A stretch of DNA of 64,000 bases. Origin: JARRKU01 sp963675565. Lineage in GTDB: Bacteria > Desulfobacterota > Desulfobacteria > Desulfobacterales > Desulfosarcinaceae. Every line of letters starts with the position of its first letter. Position 1 is the first letter of the stretch. The stretch covers positions 1,488,001-1,552,000 of the forward strand of contig CAXXYD010000004.1 in the NCBI GenBank assembly GCA_963675565.2. Direction: 5' to 3'. The position numbers and the translations under genes were made by a program. Below are positions 20,301-26,908 of this stretch, one piece after another. Below the pieces are notes generated by a model. That model was not told the origin of the DNA. It did not search any database and saw only the letters and a program-made list of their open reading frames with translations.

Positions 20301-21686
20301 TTCGCGGGCAGTTGTGAACTCGCCGTTCAAGTGGGCGGACATATCCCCGATGCTCGAACCTTCTTCAGGTAAAATTTCCACCGTCTCGCCAAACAGCACG
20401 CCATCTTTCTGTTCAGGGTCATTTTTCAGTTCCACGCTGTTCAATTGGGCGGTTATGGTGGCATCTGCCGCTGTGGTGCTCACCCATTCGCCGCTGACAT
20501 CCAGTCGACTGCCTCGGTCCAGAAAAAGCTTGTCTTGAGCGCCCATGGAAATTTTGCCGGAAGTTGCTTTGGCCTCGCCACAATGCTCGATGGTTTGGGT
20601 AACCGTCCGCTGATTCTTGATCACATTGCGGTCACCAATGCGGACCTCTTTCTGAACATCCAAACCGGCCATATCGATCGTGCCACCCGTCAATTCAAAA
20701 CTCTGGTGCACCTCTTCTGGATCATCGCTGACGGGTGACTCAGTGACACTGTCCGGCCCGGTGTATACTTTATCGGAAGCGTGCAATTCGATGCGTCCGC
20801 TGTTGCTGATGGCGGTCACCGATCGTATATAGCCATTTTGATTCACATTACGGCCATAAAGGCCGGCAACACCGCCATCGGCTGTAATATGTCCCGATTC
20901 CTGATTGACGGCCATGCCTTTTTGGCCAGGGGTTACATAGACGTGGGGCATTGTTCGGTTCTGGGTTTCAAATTCCGGATCGATCAGCAGCATCTGTACA
21001 TCTGTACCAGCGGCCAGGGCGACCTGCCCCAGGGGAGCATCGATGGAACCGGCGTTTTCCACTTCCGGACCGACCAGATAGACAAAGCCGCCCTTGCCAG
21101 CCTGAATATCACCGAGGTTGGATACCGACCCATTGGTGTCATCCCCGGAAAAGTGGTTGACGCTATTTTCAACAAAGTCGTTTATATTGTTGAAAGGCAG
21201 CGAGGACGCAACCAGGGCATGCACATCGGTTTTGGAATCGGGTCCGAAAAGGATGCCGTTTTGATTGATCAGATAAACCTGTCCATCGGCGGTGAGTTGC
21301 CCGAGAATCAGGCTTGGATTGGCATCATAGATCCGGTTCAGGGCGGCCCAATCGGTTTGGCCTTGCTGATCGAAGTGGGTCCAGGCCTCCTTGCCGATAT
21401 TGAATGATTGCCAGTCAATAATGGCTTTGGAATCGTTCTGGTGAACGATCATTTGGTTTTCACTGGGTTTGCTTATGCCGGCCAGGCCCTGCTGGTCCTG
21501 CAATGTGCCCTGGAGCACCGGAAGCTGGGCAGCAGGCACTGCAGCGATATCAGCCCCGGCATTCTGGTATAATCCGGGAATACTGGGTTGCTGGGCGTAT
21601 AATACCGGCGGCAAGGCAAGCTGCATGGCCAACCAGATGCAAATCAATCTTTGACAGGTTGTAAAATATCGTCGCATGTTATTCAT
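11319..21686 (-). CDS. TpsA: giant filamentous haemagglutinin-family exoprotein (3455 aa)
   Basis: An extended signal peptide (residues about 10-31, ending VLYAQQ) is followed by the haemagglutination/TPS secretion domain (about 50-290), with the signatures WQSFNIG and INQNGILFGPDSKTDVHAL. More than 2500 residues of right-handed beta-helix-like repeats follow (recurrent IDVSGG, GSITLHA, ATGDITI-like turns). The C-terminal 450 residues (SSNEITGNLEMVNSSIQT, NINAGRGSKTAINVG, GDVYLFAPAGIIDAGEAGI) look like the DUF3739 region of large FhaB-like proteins. It is secreted by TpsB (7.7-9.3 kb) and is probably a surface adhesin. No C-terminal toxin module is visible. The leader RNA at 21729-21804 lies 43 bases upstream. 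Confidence 0.93.
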   Translation of the reverse strand: MNNMRRYFTTCQRLICIWLAMQLALPPVLYAQQPSIPGLYQNAGADIAAVPAAQLPVLQGTLQDQQGLAGISKPSENQMIVHQNDSKAIIDWQSFNIGKEAWTHFDQQGQTDWAALNRIYDANPSLILGQLTADGQVYLINQNGILFGPDSKTDVHALVASSLPFNNINDFVENSVNHFSGDDTNGSVSNLGDIQAGKGGFVYLVGPEVENAGSIDAPLGQVALAAGTDVQMLLIDPEFETQNRTMPHVYVTPGQKGMAVNQESGHITADGGVAGLYGRNVNQNGYIRSVTAISNSGRIELHASDKVYTGPDSVTESPVSDDPEEVHQSFELTGGTIDMAGLDVQKEVRIGDRNVIKNQRTVTQTIEHCGEAKATSGKISMGAQDKLFLDRGSRLDVSGEWVSTTAADATITAQLNSVELKNDPEQKDGVLFGETVEILPEEGSSIGDMSAHLNGEFTTAREMATDGGDIVLNAVDGDIIVMGEGGGKEAASIDFSGGGTIVLPGYYSTTKLISGNKVYDISNAPTYLEYDAVINYQEKVHERYGIIETYDGIYFGGGNAFLSYTDGFVRGDDAGTLTMAARGIALNGRLDGSATRGFYQTETMLPEVMYGQYAVQMAAGVKAPRGGELIIGPTADTMEWVILQHGADEVVIAEDTPELSADFNAATALIDADAAYRSEFQNVGGRTLTRSVLPAEILSSARLSDIRIEATTKISVEKDAVLALNPGGFRASSAGAYEPLTYENTATATLTLNARAMDIEGTVNIPGGDVTFMIEEKITSPTSAIADRKVAMQDRFFLADGAVISATGERIDNSLAGQLNDIQHGYINGGSIGIYDTIGRAEVILMTGGLLDVSGGYEIDTGAEITAGHAGSISLRGSTLVVDADLHGHALDYDAGGSITLHAEKITVGTRRKNLSSTFGFDDDLDTFLDGSFADMKTEMIFQDDQLSESGFANISLLSRYDLTVSDGVTLTPSRVMIAAPTPASASAGRDDVISPVSNLVSMESVSGQMSTADDGYVTVPLDYLGKTSITARAAVEIGEANPIDEISGTESVVVAPGATIVVAPGGSIALSGLVADIEGRLKAPAGEVTISATGNNRSVTLYETGIIDVSGYNRLVPESTIPDTGSRYEPLDGGSVKLIAENFGSLTMEEGSEIDLSGSTPTAGIFYKSDGTIYTDTVAANAGGMALIYYDNLVMEGDINGRSYHPHAHAASLSIARTNLQEGLPVDSSMTDRIQDGGFDALSLSSLKELVFSGNMDVDLQRGLTLDAPLIKGVDNASISFNANTVKVTNNWEKYEEYVDGGQYDLAVVGDGDPLTAGEASSFISLSAEFIDVEGIVAFSGFNEVLLDAAADISLASEQYYDNDRQHVIWTGKLRTPGDLTLQASRIYPTTYSDFTLASDNGRITTEQADKPVNGPIVSAGGSLTLAAAEIVHHGYLAAPLGRIYFRGSLQNTDSSDADTVFLSEGSVTSVVADSPVQYGYIEDYEWLKEKTPSTWTASSEITLYPEEYIDALPERSIDVDSDTMVMQSGAVIDTSAGGSIYGSDFQPGINGLVDQLATDNTHVIVPGIHKAGAAIYVEEGKYGLPAGTYSLLDSSYAFMDNAFVIQYLGSANSANMPSVTDEGYAVMVGRDALSGTGFISRLPEMYSIRRAADVINQGDYIVQSLTAETGGSLSVLSNTMVLDGSLHSSQGGLLSVSGTQSAVVRSTSLLGAEYGFDDIANFIEDYQNTAQIVDTAVSDSGLGILRIGTLAKTETVTIAENAHLEAPVIILTGSSRIRLDDDSSISASGQGEGHLIVNTPDGRFEMGSGASINVSRLIDINAQSAQFLGEIRSNGQGALTVAADNIFVTPDDHTDQSILGLYMPGSMQGFYGFNDVSLKAAAGLAFLGETALSVTGALVLDAPLLEGSSPNGESFATKLSARVIHLINSADAVTDSAVPLNGDLSFEAGEDIYIGHGDIILDGYNKVLFKAGRDVKLSGQGSLTTSGDTTILAPRLTTAYYETTDAENQTVFEGTNFKLQAGNTAEGFRNILIQKPDENYIQADASIGGIVEIKGATIGLKDGWIDDVSVNGGWIDVSGGWVTLTATGAPALGDAIDLSGKALIDVSGNDFAPGGQVALIAETGSIGIHSGAAIDVSSGGQGDAGTLTISAANADVTIDGGISAGAAVDGEGGRFIMDVGAMDSASTLNLWQILQANGFDEQIDVRIRTGNINLGTLETINAHQVNLAADSGSISVSGTINAAGDAYRPDGGTVEINAGDSLELFGTILANACSDCADGAGGQVRLSAVDNQLSFYAGSQIDVSSNSGAGGTVQFRAAQIDANPNDGTVVFDEVNMELAGEIIGSSKVIVEGVRRYQYDTNDWSITATAIGAYHTDANAFLNYAGSINTRLTDPTTGISLTGGEAVALKIVPGIEIRNTGNLTLTDEWDLTDLGYSAQAGNITMRAGGDINLNNSLVDHPSVDDTLYDEYGMYTYYARATLTDTNLPTQLNDSWSFNLVAGSDWSSADRMATQSHSEAGVGNLNVNYDQVIYTENNTIHLASSRDTVLYGFSSVYDPRYYLPPDFLPRFMVNDTMAYSIGTFFDDIRVDCGQDLIMMNNGGIQSALGDISANVQRDLHIELNDSSGSAIRTTGIGPLDNYIGTDYRYGEVHDGGDIRLEVNGQLRMGDVALADIGAGTDQIDRIPFYWEKRGNSLYPTSHLKYWDNIHANVGDSTTYVWSADFGEGLYKNVIAINTPTAGIATMAGGSVTVKAGENLSGQVGTFKEGDLSIFTHGDISGYFQVVEGNGAITAMGNITSPYKNEAPQGYAYTTSLAMGDSQATVFAGGQIDFGTVFNPTFPQTYAEYVEFQNQSRYLDYEYGETPSSVSMTALKGNLIFSGEFWYGEGINYDGQAYTVLPPTVSLIAGADILLGRSVILAPSSYGNLHVHARGSILGHIDDSSSALRSTLRMSDRSPSAVYGRTDGVDPYGLLWVSETSAAAHAGDGAEVLHAGDNTPITITASGDILEIKIVAAKQTIVNAGGNIEGLYFFGQNVHSDDETLIQAGGDVVLDSSLDRVGETGLINAGGGLFLVQAGGTIDLGTTDGIQAVGNSFYSELGEENSALAVMAGWYMVGDTIETEAFMADYFDGIRAYGEEYSALLAEGDLAGAAEVVAQANDEWNAPLNAASSSNEITGNLEMVNSSIQTSAENADIYIYVKDDFNVGATAIAEPGALQKETGVFTSKGGAINIYANGDINVNESRIMTFRGRGYDPDEDPQRGSHITIWSDQGNINAGRGSKTAINVGSPQTEAIYDDNGNLIGYRIIWEPPSVGSGVRTLTYDPDGSQGLLEAPEAGDVYLFAPAGIIDAGEAGIAGQNVILGASEVLNAQNIDVAGTSVGVPQAATGPSVGTLVGAGTVSETSKMAEESAAMKSAEERFSSRVAELSDQLVPKWVSVEVTGFVDSGDEGEQDK

Positions 21687-21728
21687 CCTAACAATTCATG
21701 AGCAACAGATCTTTATGCAGTTCGGCTG

Positions 21729-21804
21729 AAAAAGCCCGCAACTATCCGTGCATGGAAGTTGCGGGCTTTCCGGTATCCTTCTGCGATGGACCGACAAAGT
21801 ACCC
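21729..21804 (-). promoter_or_regulatory. Candidate structured leader RNA, copy D (before tpsA)
   Basis: This 76-nt minus-strand element begins with GGGTACTTTG. A CGGT...ACCG stem closes a 15-nt loop, and then comes a 13-bp terminator hairpin whose arms are AAAGCCCGCAACT and AGTTGCGGGCTTT, followed by T's. The 5' GGG-TA-CTTT can pair with the AAAGCCC arm (2-nt bulge), which would block the terminator. The same layout occurs at 26802-26879, 28902-28979 and 30498-30573. It may also simply terminate the upstream lipoprotein gene (stop at 21849). Confidence 0.62.
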
Positions 21805-21848
21805 TCCACCAAAAAATGTGCGTCTGATCAGCAAATAATGGCCCAATA

Positions 21849-23891
21849 TTACTTGGATATTTGGCCCACCACCTTATCTGAAGAAGCAAATGCTTTCATT
21901 ATCTTGGATCGAAACGCATTCGCCGGCAGATATCCGCTGATACGCTCCACCACTTCACCATCACTGTTCAACAGAACCGTCAGGGGAAATGATCTTTGCT
22001 CATATAGCGTTTTTAACTCCGGATATTGCTTGTCCGAGTCCAACCTGATCCAGACAAAATCGTCGTGCATGGATTCTACTCTGGGATCCACCAGGGTTGT
22101 TTCCTTGAGCTTTTTACAATAACCGCACCATTCGGCCAGCAGCAACAAAACTGCGGGTCTATTCAATTCCTTCGCCATGTTCAGGCCTGTCTCATAATCC
22201 TCGATCCATTGAATGTCCAGGCCGGAAAATTCAGAGGCTTTGGTCAACTCGAGCACCTTGAGATTGTACACGACCTTCTTACCGGCCAGGGGGTCGTTAA
22301 AATCGACGGTAAATTTTTGGGTGTCCACGGAAACCACGCGCCCCTTGCGCTTATCAAGCTCGAAATTGGCGCCCAGTTTGGGGGTGAGATACATATGAAT
22401 GCTATCATCGACCACCTGCATGCGGGTCAGGCCGAAGACATCATCGATCTCTTCTTTGACCGGAATGAGTTTGAGAACGGCTCCCTTTTCGGTCACGTCC
22501 ACGATCTTGGCATTCACATAAGCGTTGTAGGACACAGTCTTATCCTTTATTGGAAATCCGCCGAAGCGCTCGGTATACGCCTGGGCGGGCATCGTGACCA
22601 ATGCGGGGATGATTCTTTTACGGTCATACTGGACCAACTGCTTCATGTCGTGGACACCAAAAGCCTCATTGGGCAGAATGACAACCTCGTGCTGATCTCC
22701 CGCCTTCAGCCCCAGGACCGCACGTCCGAGACCGGGAAATTCCTCCTGACTGCCGGCGATGATGGTTTCAGGCCCTGAGACGACCTGAAAAAAGCCCTTT
22801 ATCTTCTTCTGGCCGGGGTTTGAGGCCACATCCGGGTCCGTGGTCCTTAGAAGCTCCCCTGACTCCAATGTCGCGGTATAGGCGACTTTGACCAGGTCAC
22901 CGGCCTCAACCACTTTAGATTGCGTGTTCTTTTCAGCAGATGCATGGGCTGGTGTCTCAGATGGGGCAGTTTTCTGGGGCGGGGGATTGTGGGCGTTGTC
23001 CTTCTGGATGGCCGCTACGGCGGCCGCAGGAACTTCGCCAAGGGCTTTGACCGCCACATCACAGGCCAATGTCCTACCGCCGAAAGGATGGCTGTAGTCG
23101 ATGCGGAACGTTTTCTTGCCCACTTCGGATACTTGTCCGACAAAGCCCCCCACGCGCATCAGATCGCCCTTTTGGACAGCGATCTCGGTGATCAGGGAAT
23201 CGCCCTCGTCACGCACCATCACCGAACCATAGGGTCCCTCCAGGGGTTTTTCGGATTGGGGCGCAAAGGCCACCTCGACCTCGTTCTCGGTTACGGCAAC
23301 CACTTCGCCCTGAACACCGAAATCCAGGCTCACCGGCTCCCCGACAGCCGCCTTGCTGCGGGTCATGGGGGTGAAGACCGACTTGTCATATACGGTCTTT
23401 TTCGGCAGAATTTTGGTGTGCATGATCTGGATCTCACGTTGATTGACAGGCAGGTGATCCTTTCTTTCGGCATCCACCTGGAGGGTTCGTTCCGTGCCGA
23501 CGGCCCAGTTCGCGGTCTCTTGGGCAAGCTTTTCCACCAGAACATCTTCCAGAAATTCAATCGATTCCATTTTATCACGCGCCTTTTCAAAATCGTAATC
23601 CGTGATATCCACGGGCGCGTATTCCTTCTTATTCAAATAAACGCGGGATTTTTTATAATCGGATGATTCAGCCACATCTTTTTCAGTGGTAACGATGAGC
23701 TCGTTGCCATCCACCCAACACGAATAGTGCAATTCACGCCCCTCTTGCGCCGGGTTCGCAATGCCGGGTTCACCGGCTTGCGCCAGGTTCGCTTTGCCGG
23801 ATCCAGCGTCCATTGGCGCACTGGCGCATGAAACGATCAGCATGCTGCAGAGCATGCTGCAAATGATAATTATATTTCTTAAATTCGTCAT
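21849..23891 (-). CDS. Lipoprotein with FKBP/SlyD-like and thioredoxin-fold domains
   Basis: The product has 680 residues. The lipobox MLIVSCAS places it as an outer- or inner-membrane lipoprotein. Around residues 195-285 there is a SlyD-type insert-like segment (VQGEVVAVTENEVEVAF ... HPFGGRTLACDVAV). At about 325-555 there is a second, fuller FKBP-type region (VEAGDLVKVAYTATLESGEL, PGLGRAVLGLKAGDQHEV, NDPLAGKKVVYNLKVLEL). The C-terminal about 120 residues are a thioredoxin_7-like domain with the redox motif AEWCGYCKKLKE. Prolyl isomerase plus disulfide activity suggests a periplasmic folding factor. The gene lies directly upstream of tpsA in the same direction, so it may assist the secreted matrix proteins, but that is inference. 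Confidence 0.82.
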   Translation of the reverse strand: MTNLRNIIIICSMLCSMLIVSCASAPMDAGSGKANLAQAGEPGIANPAQEGRELHYSCWVDGNELIVTTEKDVAESSDYKKSRVYLNKKEYAPVDITDYDFEKARDKMESIEFLEDVLVEKLAQETANWAVGTERTLQVDAERKDHLPVNQREIQIMHTKILPKKTVYDKSVFTPMTRSKAAVGEPVSLDFGVQGEVVAVTENEVEVAFAPQSEKPLEGPYGSVMVRDEGDSLITEIAVQKGDLMRVGGFVGQVSEVGKKTFRIDYSHPFGGRTLACDVAVKALGEVPAAAVAAIQKDNAHNPPPQKTAPSETPAHASAEKNTQSKVVEAGDLVKVAYTATLESGELLRTTDPDVASNPGQKKIKGFFQVVSGPETIIAGSQEEFPGLGRAVLGLKAGDQHEVVILPNEAFGVHDMKQLVQYDRKRIIPALVTMPAQAYTERFGGFPIKDKTVSYNAYVNAKIVDVTEKGAVLKLIPVKEEIDDVFGLTRMQVVDDSIHMYLTPKLGANFELDKRKGRVVSVDTQKFTVDFNDPLAGKKVVYNLKVLELTKASEFSGLDIQWIEDYETGLNMAKELNRPAVLLLLAEWCGYCKKLKETTLVDPRVESMHDDFVWIRLDSDKQYPELKTLYEQRSFPLTVLLNSDGEVVERISGYLPANAFRSKIMKAFASSDKVVGQISK

Positions 23892-24201
23892 GATCCCTCT
23901 TTCCCTTCTGTCTGAATGTAACGGTTCAGGCTTGTGTTCTGATGGACGGAGATACTTACATACAAATGTTTATGTTCTATTAAGATTCGACTAGCAATGT
24001 ACGAAAATAAGGCTATGTTAAGACTTGAGTGGCGGCGTCGGTTTGGCCGCTATTGGGAGCATCCGGAGGGCGAAGGATATATGCGAAAAATTTGACCGGT
24101 CGTTATGAAAAGCCCATTAATGAATAAGTGGGCTGCCGGAGCAGCCCACTTATTTTTTTCAGATCGCGATTATGGAACCGTATTCGGCTGAATACTGCCG
24201 A
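23892..24201. other. Intergenic region with one strong hairpin
   Basis: No gene is recognised between the lipoprotein start and the stop of the next minus-strand gene. The only clear structure is the hairpin at 24123-24154, listed separately. The lipoprotein promoter must lie near 23900-24000, an AT-rich stretch, but no box is clear enough to name. Confidence 0.5.
24123..24154 (-). terminator. Hairpin terminator after the binding-protein-like gene
   Basis: Perfect 14-bp stem AATAAGTGGGCTGC / GCAGCCCACTTATT with loop CGGA, about 48 bases past the stop at 24202. The T-run is on the plus-strand side, so in the minus direction it is an A-run/hairpin/U-poor terminator or part of a bidirectional one. 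Confidence 0.6.
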
Positions 24202-25749
24202 CTAGTTCCAGGGGAAATCGAAACGATCTTCTGCCGGAGAGGGATTGGCCTTGTTTGTCGGGAACAGGTTGGGATCGCCGCCAACTCTTTCGACATACAT
24301 TTCACCCGGGGTCGCCCAGAAGTAGGCGCGCTGTCCGACATTATCGAAAGACAGGTATTGGGGATCGGCGGCGGTGTTCTGAACGGCAGTCAATATCTTG
24401 TATTCCGCGCTCGCTTCAGGAATAAAGGCTTTATCCAGGAAGCATACCTGGGCGGAGAAGAAAAGGTATTTGCCGGAGGCCACGTCATACCGGCTGGGAG
24501 CATGACCGTTGAGCAGGAGCTGATGAACGCCCTTGTTGACGTAGACCGCACCGGTATCCGGATCGATCCTGCCGGCCTTGTCGGGTTGGCTGTCGAAACC
24601 GGAGCGGAACATCACCTTGTCGGCGTCGGCATAACCGATACCGCCCGCGTAATCGCCGACGCAGTCTCTGGTCAGGTTCGAGGAGCTTTCATAGTGGCAA
24701 GACTGGTGCAAGACGGTTGTGGGCAGGTAAGACACACCGCAAAGATCGAAGACGGAATTCTGCACGGTCTGCTGGGTGCCGGAGCCGGCGGTGCGCATGC
24801 ATCGGGTGACGCCCAGGTTCGGGAAGCTGGGACCGAAATCGCGCCAGTTGTCCACGGCGCCGCTGAAGATGTGGCACACCTGCAGGAGGCTGACGTTTTT
24901 GATGGGCTCTTCTGTACAAGCCGGAACGATCAACTCTTTACAATCCGAGGCATCGCCGCAGGCGTTAGGCGCCGTGTCCTGGTATCCGTCCTGACAAACA
25001 CCGTCCAGACATTTGTAGTCGCCGCGGCAGGAAAGCGCTCCGCCTTCTTCACCGGGATCGCACTGCCAGCCTTCTTTGTCGTACGCCCAGTGGGCTTCGC
25101 CGGGTCTGGTGGCGATGTCTTCATTGACAGCGGTATAATCGCAAACGTGGTGCGTAACGTGGTTGTTGACGACAAAACCGAACGGCACGATCACACCGCT
25201 ATAAACTTCAGTAGTCGGCGTGTAGGCGGTGGGGTTTTTAAATTTCGGAACATTGGGGCCCGAACCATGGCAACCTTTGCCGTCTGCAGGTGACAGGGTG
25301 AACTGGTTGAACGTGTCGCAGGGAACATCGGCGCAACCCATCATACACTGGGCGGTGGGTTCAAAGCCGGTGCAGGTGCCGCCGCCGCCGCCAGCGAAGT
25401 CACAGGTGCCGGGATCCACGTAATTGCGCACGCCGCCGGCATAGTTGGAACAGCCGTCGCCGGAGCCGGTTCCGTTGTAACGCAGGTAGATGGTGTCCGG
25501 GTCGGTGCCGAGACCGGCATCACAGCCGGTGGCCTTGACGATCAGGTTGCTCTGATTGCCGGCTTCCCAGTCCAAAACAGCGCCTGAACAGCCGTAGGTA
25601 TCCGTTACGACAGCGGCACCGGCAGCTTCCCAGAAGCCGGCCTGCGCGGTGGCGCCACACATGTTAACCGTGTAAGTGTCGGCTGAAGCCGTTCCGACCA
25701 TGGCGAATACCGCAAGGCCGGCGATCATTCCTTTGATGAGCTTTTTCAT
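24202..25749 (-). CDS. Cys-rich exported protein resembling phosphate-type substrate-binding proteins
   Basis: The product has 515 residues from ATG 25749, with AAGGAG well placed upstream. The signal peptide ends ASA-DTYTV. The opening (VNMCGATAQAGFWEAAGAA) and RTAGSGTQQTVQNSVFDLCG recall the ligand loops of PstS-like periplasmic binding proteins, including the SGT motif. Between them is a long insert with many Cys residues (CMMGCADVPCDTF, CDPGEEGGALSCRGDYKCLDGVCQDG), suggesting disulfides. No lipobox or sorting tail was seen. It follows the PEP-CTERM gene by 57 bp and is probably co-transcribed under the same leader. The ligand is unknown. Confidence 0.7.
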   Translation of the reverse strand: MKKLIKGMIAGLAVFAMVGTASADTYTVNMCGATAQAGFWEAAGAAVVTDTYGCSGAVLDWEAGNQSNLIVKATGCDAGLGTDPDTIYLRYNGTGSGDGCSNYAGGVRNYVDPGTCDFAGGGGGTCTGFEPTAQCMMGCADVPCDTFNQFTLSPADGKGCHGSGPNVPKFKNPTAYTPTTEVYSGVIVPFGFVVNNHVTHHVCDYTAVNEDIATRPGEAHWAYDKEGWQCDPGEEGGALSCRGDYKCLDGVCQDGYQDTAPNACGDASDCKELIVPACTEEPIKNVSLLQVCHIFSGAVDNWRDFGPSFPNLGVTRCMRTAGSGTQQTVQNSVFDLCGVSYLPTTVLHQSCHYESSSNLTRDCVGDYAGGIGYADADKVMFRSGFDSQPDKAGRIDPDTGAVYVNKGVHQLLLNGHAPSRYDVASGKYLFFSAQVCFLDKAFIPEASAEYKILTAVQNTAADPQYLSFDNVGQRAYFWATPGEMYVERVGGDPNLFPTNKANPSPAEDRFDFPWN

Positions 25750-25806
25750 TTTTTTCAATCTCCTTTATAAAGCATGTTTGGTGTTTGGTTTTTCGTCAAA
25801 CCCAAA

Positions 25807-26526
25807 TTAGGCGTTGCGGCGGCGGATGCCGATGAGGCCGAGCAAACCGGAGCCTAGCAGCCACACCGCGGCCGGAACCGGTACCGGTGCATACTCGATA
25901 ACCAGGCTTCCGCCGGTGGTATCCATGCTGAGGGTTCCCAACAGGGTCGCGTCACTGGCTTGACCACCAGCCCAAATTCCCATGTCGTAGCTGCCGACAC
26001 CCATCAGAACTTCAGCCTTTTGCGTTTCGGCACCAGTGGCAAAGTCGGTGGGGGTTACATTACCGGTATAGAGGCCCGCCACAAATGGATTGAACGAGCC
26101 GCTGTAGTCGCCAAAAGCACCTTTGGTACCCGTTACCTTAGGACCGGTAGCACCTAAGAGGGGGCCGTAGAACATAAAAATTTGACCGCTATCGAATTCA
26201 GTAAGGTTTGCGATTGCGTTGGCACCTGCGTCAGAGCCGAAGACTTTGGTGGTTGCGTCGCCGCCGACCAGGCCGATCGTGATGTTGCTCCAGCTGCTGG
26301 CGGTGAAGTCGCTCAAAGAGATGCCGGTATCCAGGGCGGTGGTGGGAAGTTCGCTGCCATCGAAATTACCGAGATCGTAGTAAACCTCATTTCCGGGTGC
26401 CGCAGGATCCACACCCTCCCAAGCGACCAATACGAGGTCGGAAGTATTGTCGAAGAACGCCATGGCGTTGCCGGCAACACCGAACACCAGCATGGCCGCG
26501 GCTAAAACTGCAAAAATTCGTTTCAT
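25807..26526 (-). CDS. PEP-CTERM-type sorting-signal protein
   Basis: The product has 239 residues from ATG 26526, preceded by GGAGG; upstream in-frame codons lack a ribosome site. The layout is signal peptide (MKRIFAVLAAAMLVFGVAGNAMA), a Gly/Ser/Thr/Asp-rich secreted domain with no known fold recognised, and the C-terminal sorting signal VPVPAAVWLLGSGLLGL followed by IGIRRRNA (Pro motif, hydrophobic helix, Arg cluster). Such proteins are thought to be processed by exosortases and to join the extracellular matrix. A long 5' region (26527-26879) holds candidate regulatory RNA structures. Confidence 0.9.
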   Translation of the reverse strand: MKRIFAVLAAAMLVFGVAGNAMAFFDNTSDLVLVAWEGVDPAAPGNEVYYDLGNFDGSELPTTALDTGISLSDFTASSWSNITIGLVGGDATTKVFGSDAGANAIANLTEFDSGQIFMFYGPLLGATGPKVTGTKGAFGDYSGSFNPFVAGLYTGNVTPTDFATGAETQKAEVLMGVGSYDMGIWAGGQASDATLLGTLSMDTTGGSLVIEYAPVPVPAAVWLLGSGLLGLIGIRRRNA

Positions 26527-26559
26527 TTTTTCCTCCAAAATAAAGATTGTTTCATTTTC

Positions 26560-26640
26560 CTCAGGCATCCTGGCGATCTCGGACCATCCGAGACCCATGG
26601 CTTTCCGGCCCCCGGTCGCCCGGGGTGTGGCTTTATCTGG
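26560..26640 (-). promoter_or_regulatory. GEMM-like (cyclic-di-GMP-I) leader segment, degenerate
   Basis: On the minus strand, 35-115 bases before the PEP-CTERM start, there is CCGG-GCGA-CCGG (a GNRA-capped hairpin), then GGAAAGCCATGGGTCT, a second hairpin (CTCGGA/TCCGAG) and CGCCAGGATGCC. Order and sequence recall the core of cyclic-di-GMP-I aptamers (AAAGCCACGGG ... GCCAGGTTGCC). The highly conserved GACGCAAAG is not intact, however, and the closing P1 stem does not pair well. It is therefore a diverged relative or a look-alike. Confidence 0.35.
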
Positions 26641-26801
26641 AGGTGGTGAAAAAGAACTTAGGGTACGTTCTTACTGTGCTCCGGGTTCGTGCCCGCGAAA
26701 GTGAGCGCTTCGGCGGGTGGGCTTTTGTGAGCGTGCGAATCAGCTTCCGGATGGTTTTGGTCCGACAAGGTCGGTGCGTCTTGAAGCATTCGGCAGGCCG
26801 T

Positions 26802-26879
26802 AAAAAAGCCCGAACACAGAGCGGCACGCGCTCGTGATTCGGGCTTCCTGGTGCTTGAGGAAAGTCAGCGAAGTACCCC
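26802..26879 (-). promoter_or_regulatory. Candidate structured leader RNA, copy A (before PEP-CTERM gene)
   Basis: This is a 78-nt minus-strand element. It has GGGTACTTC at the 5' end, then a CTG...CAG stem, GAAGCCCGAA and a terminator arm TTCGGGCTTTTTT. The 5' block can pair with the terminator arm as GGG-TA-CTTC with GAAG-CCC; here the ninth pair is C-G, where copies B and D have T-A. It may also act as terminator for the small gene ending at 26909. Confidence 0.62.
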
Positions 26880-26908
26880 TGAACTGATTGTCGTTAAAGG
26901 GTTGCGGG

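Noticed and set aside
24172..25293. A 373-residue plus-strand open frame opposite the binding-protein-like gene
   Set aside because: The minus-strand frame has a signal peptide, a ribosome site and family motifs, whereas this one has none.
26658..26730. A fifth copy of the leader element on the plus strand (GGGTACGTT ... GGGCTTTT)
   Set aside because: The CTT block, the covarying inner stem and the element length do not match, and no plus-strand gene follows.
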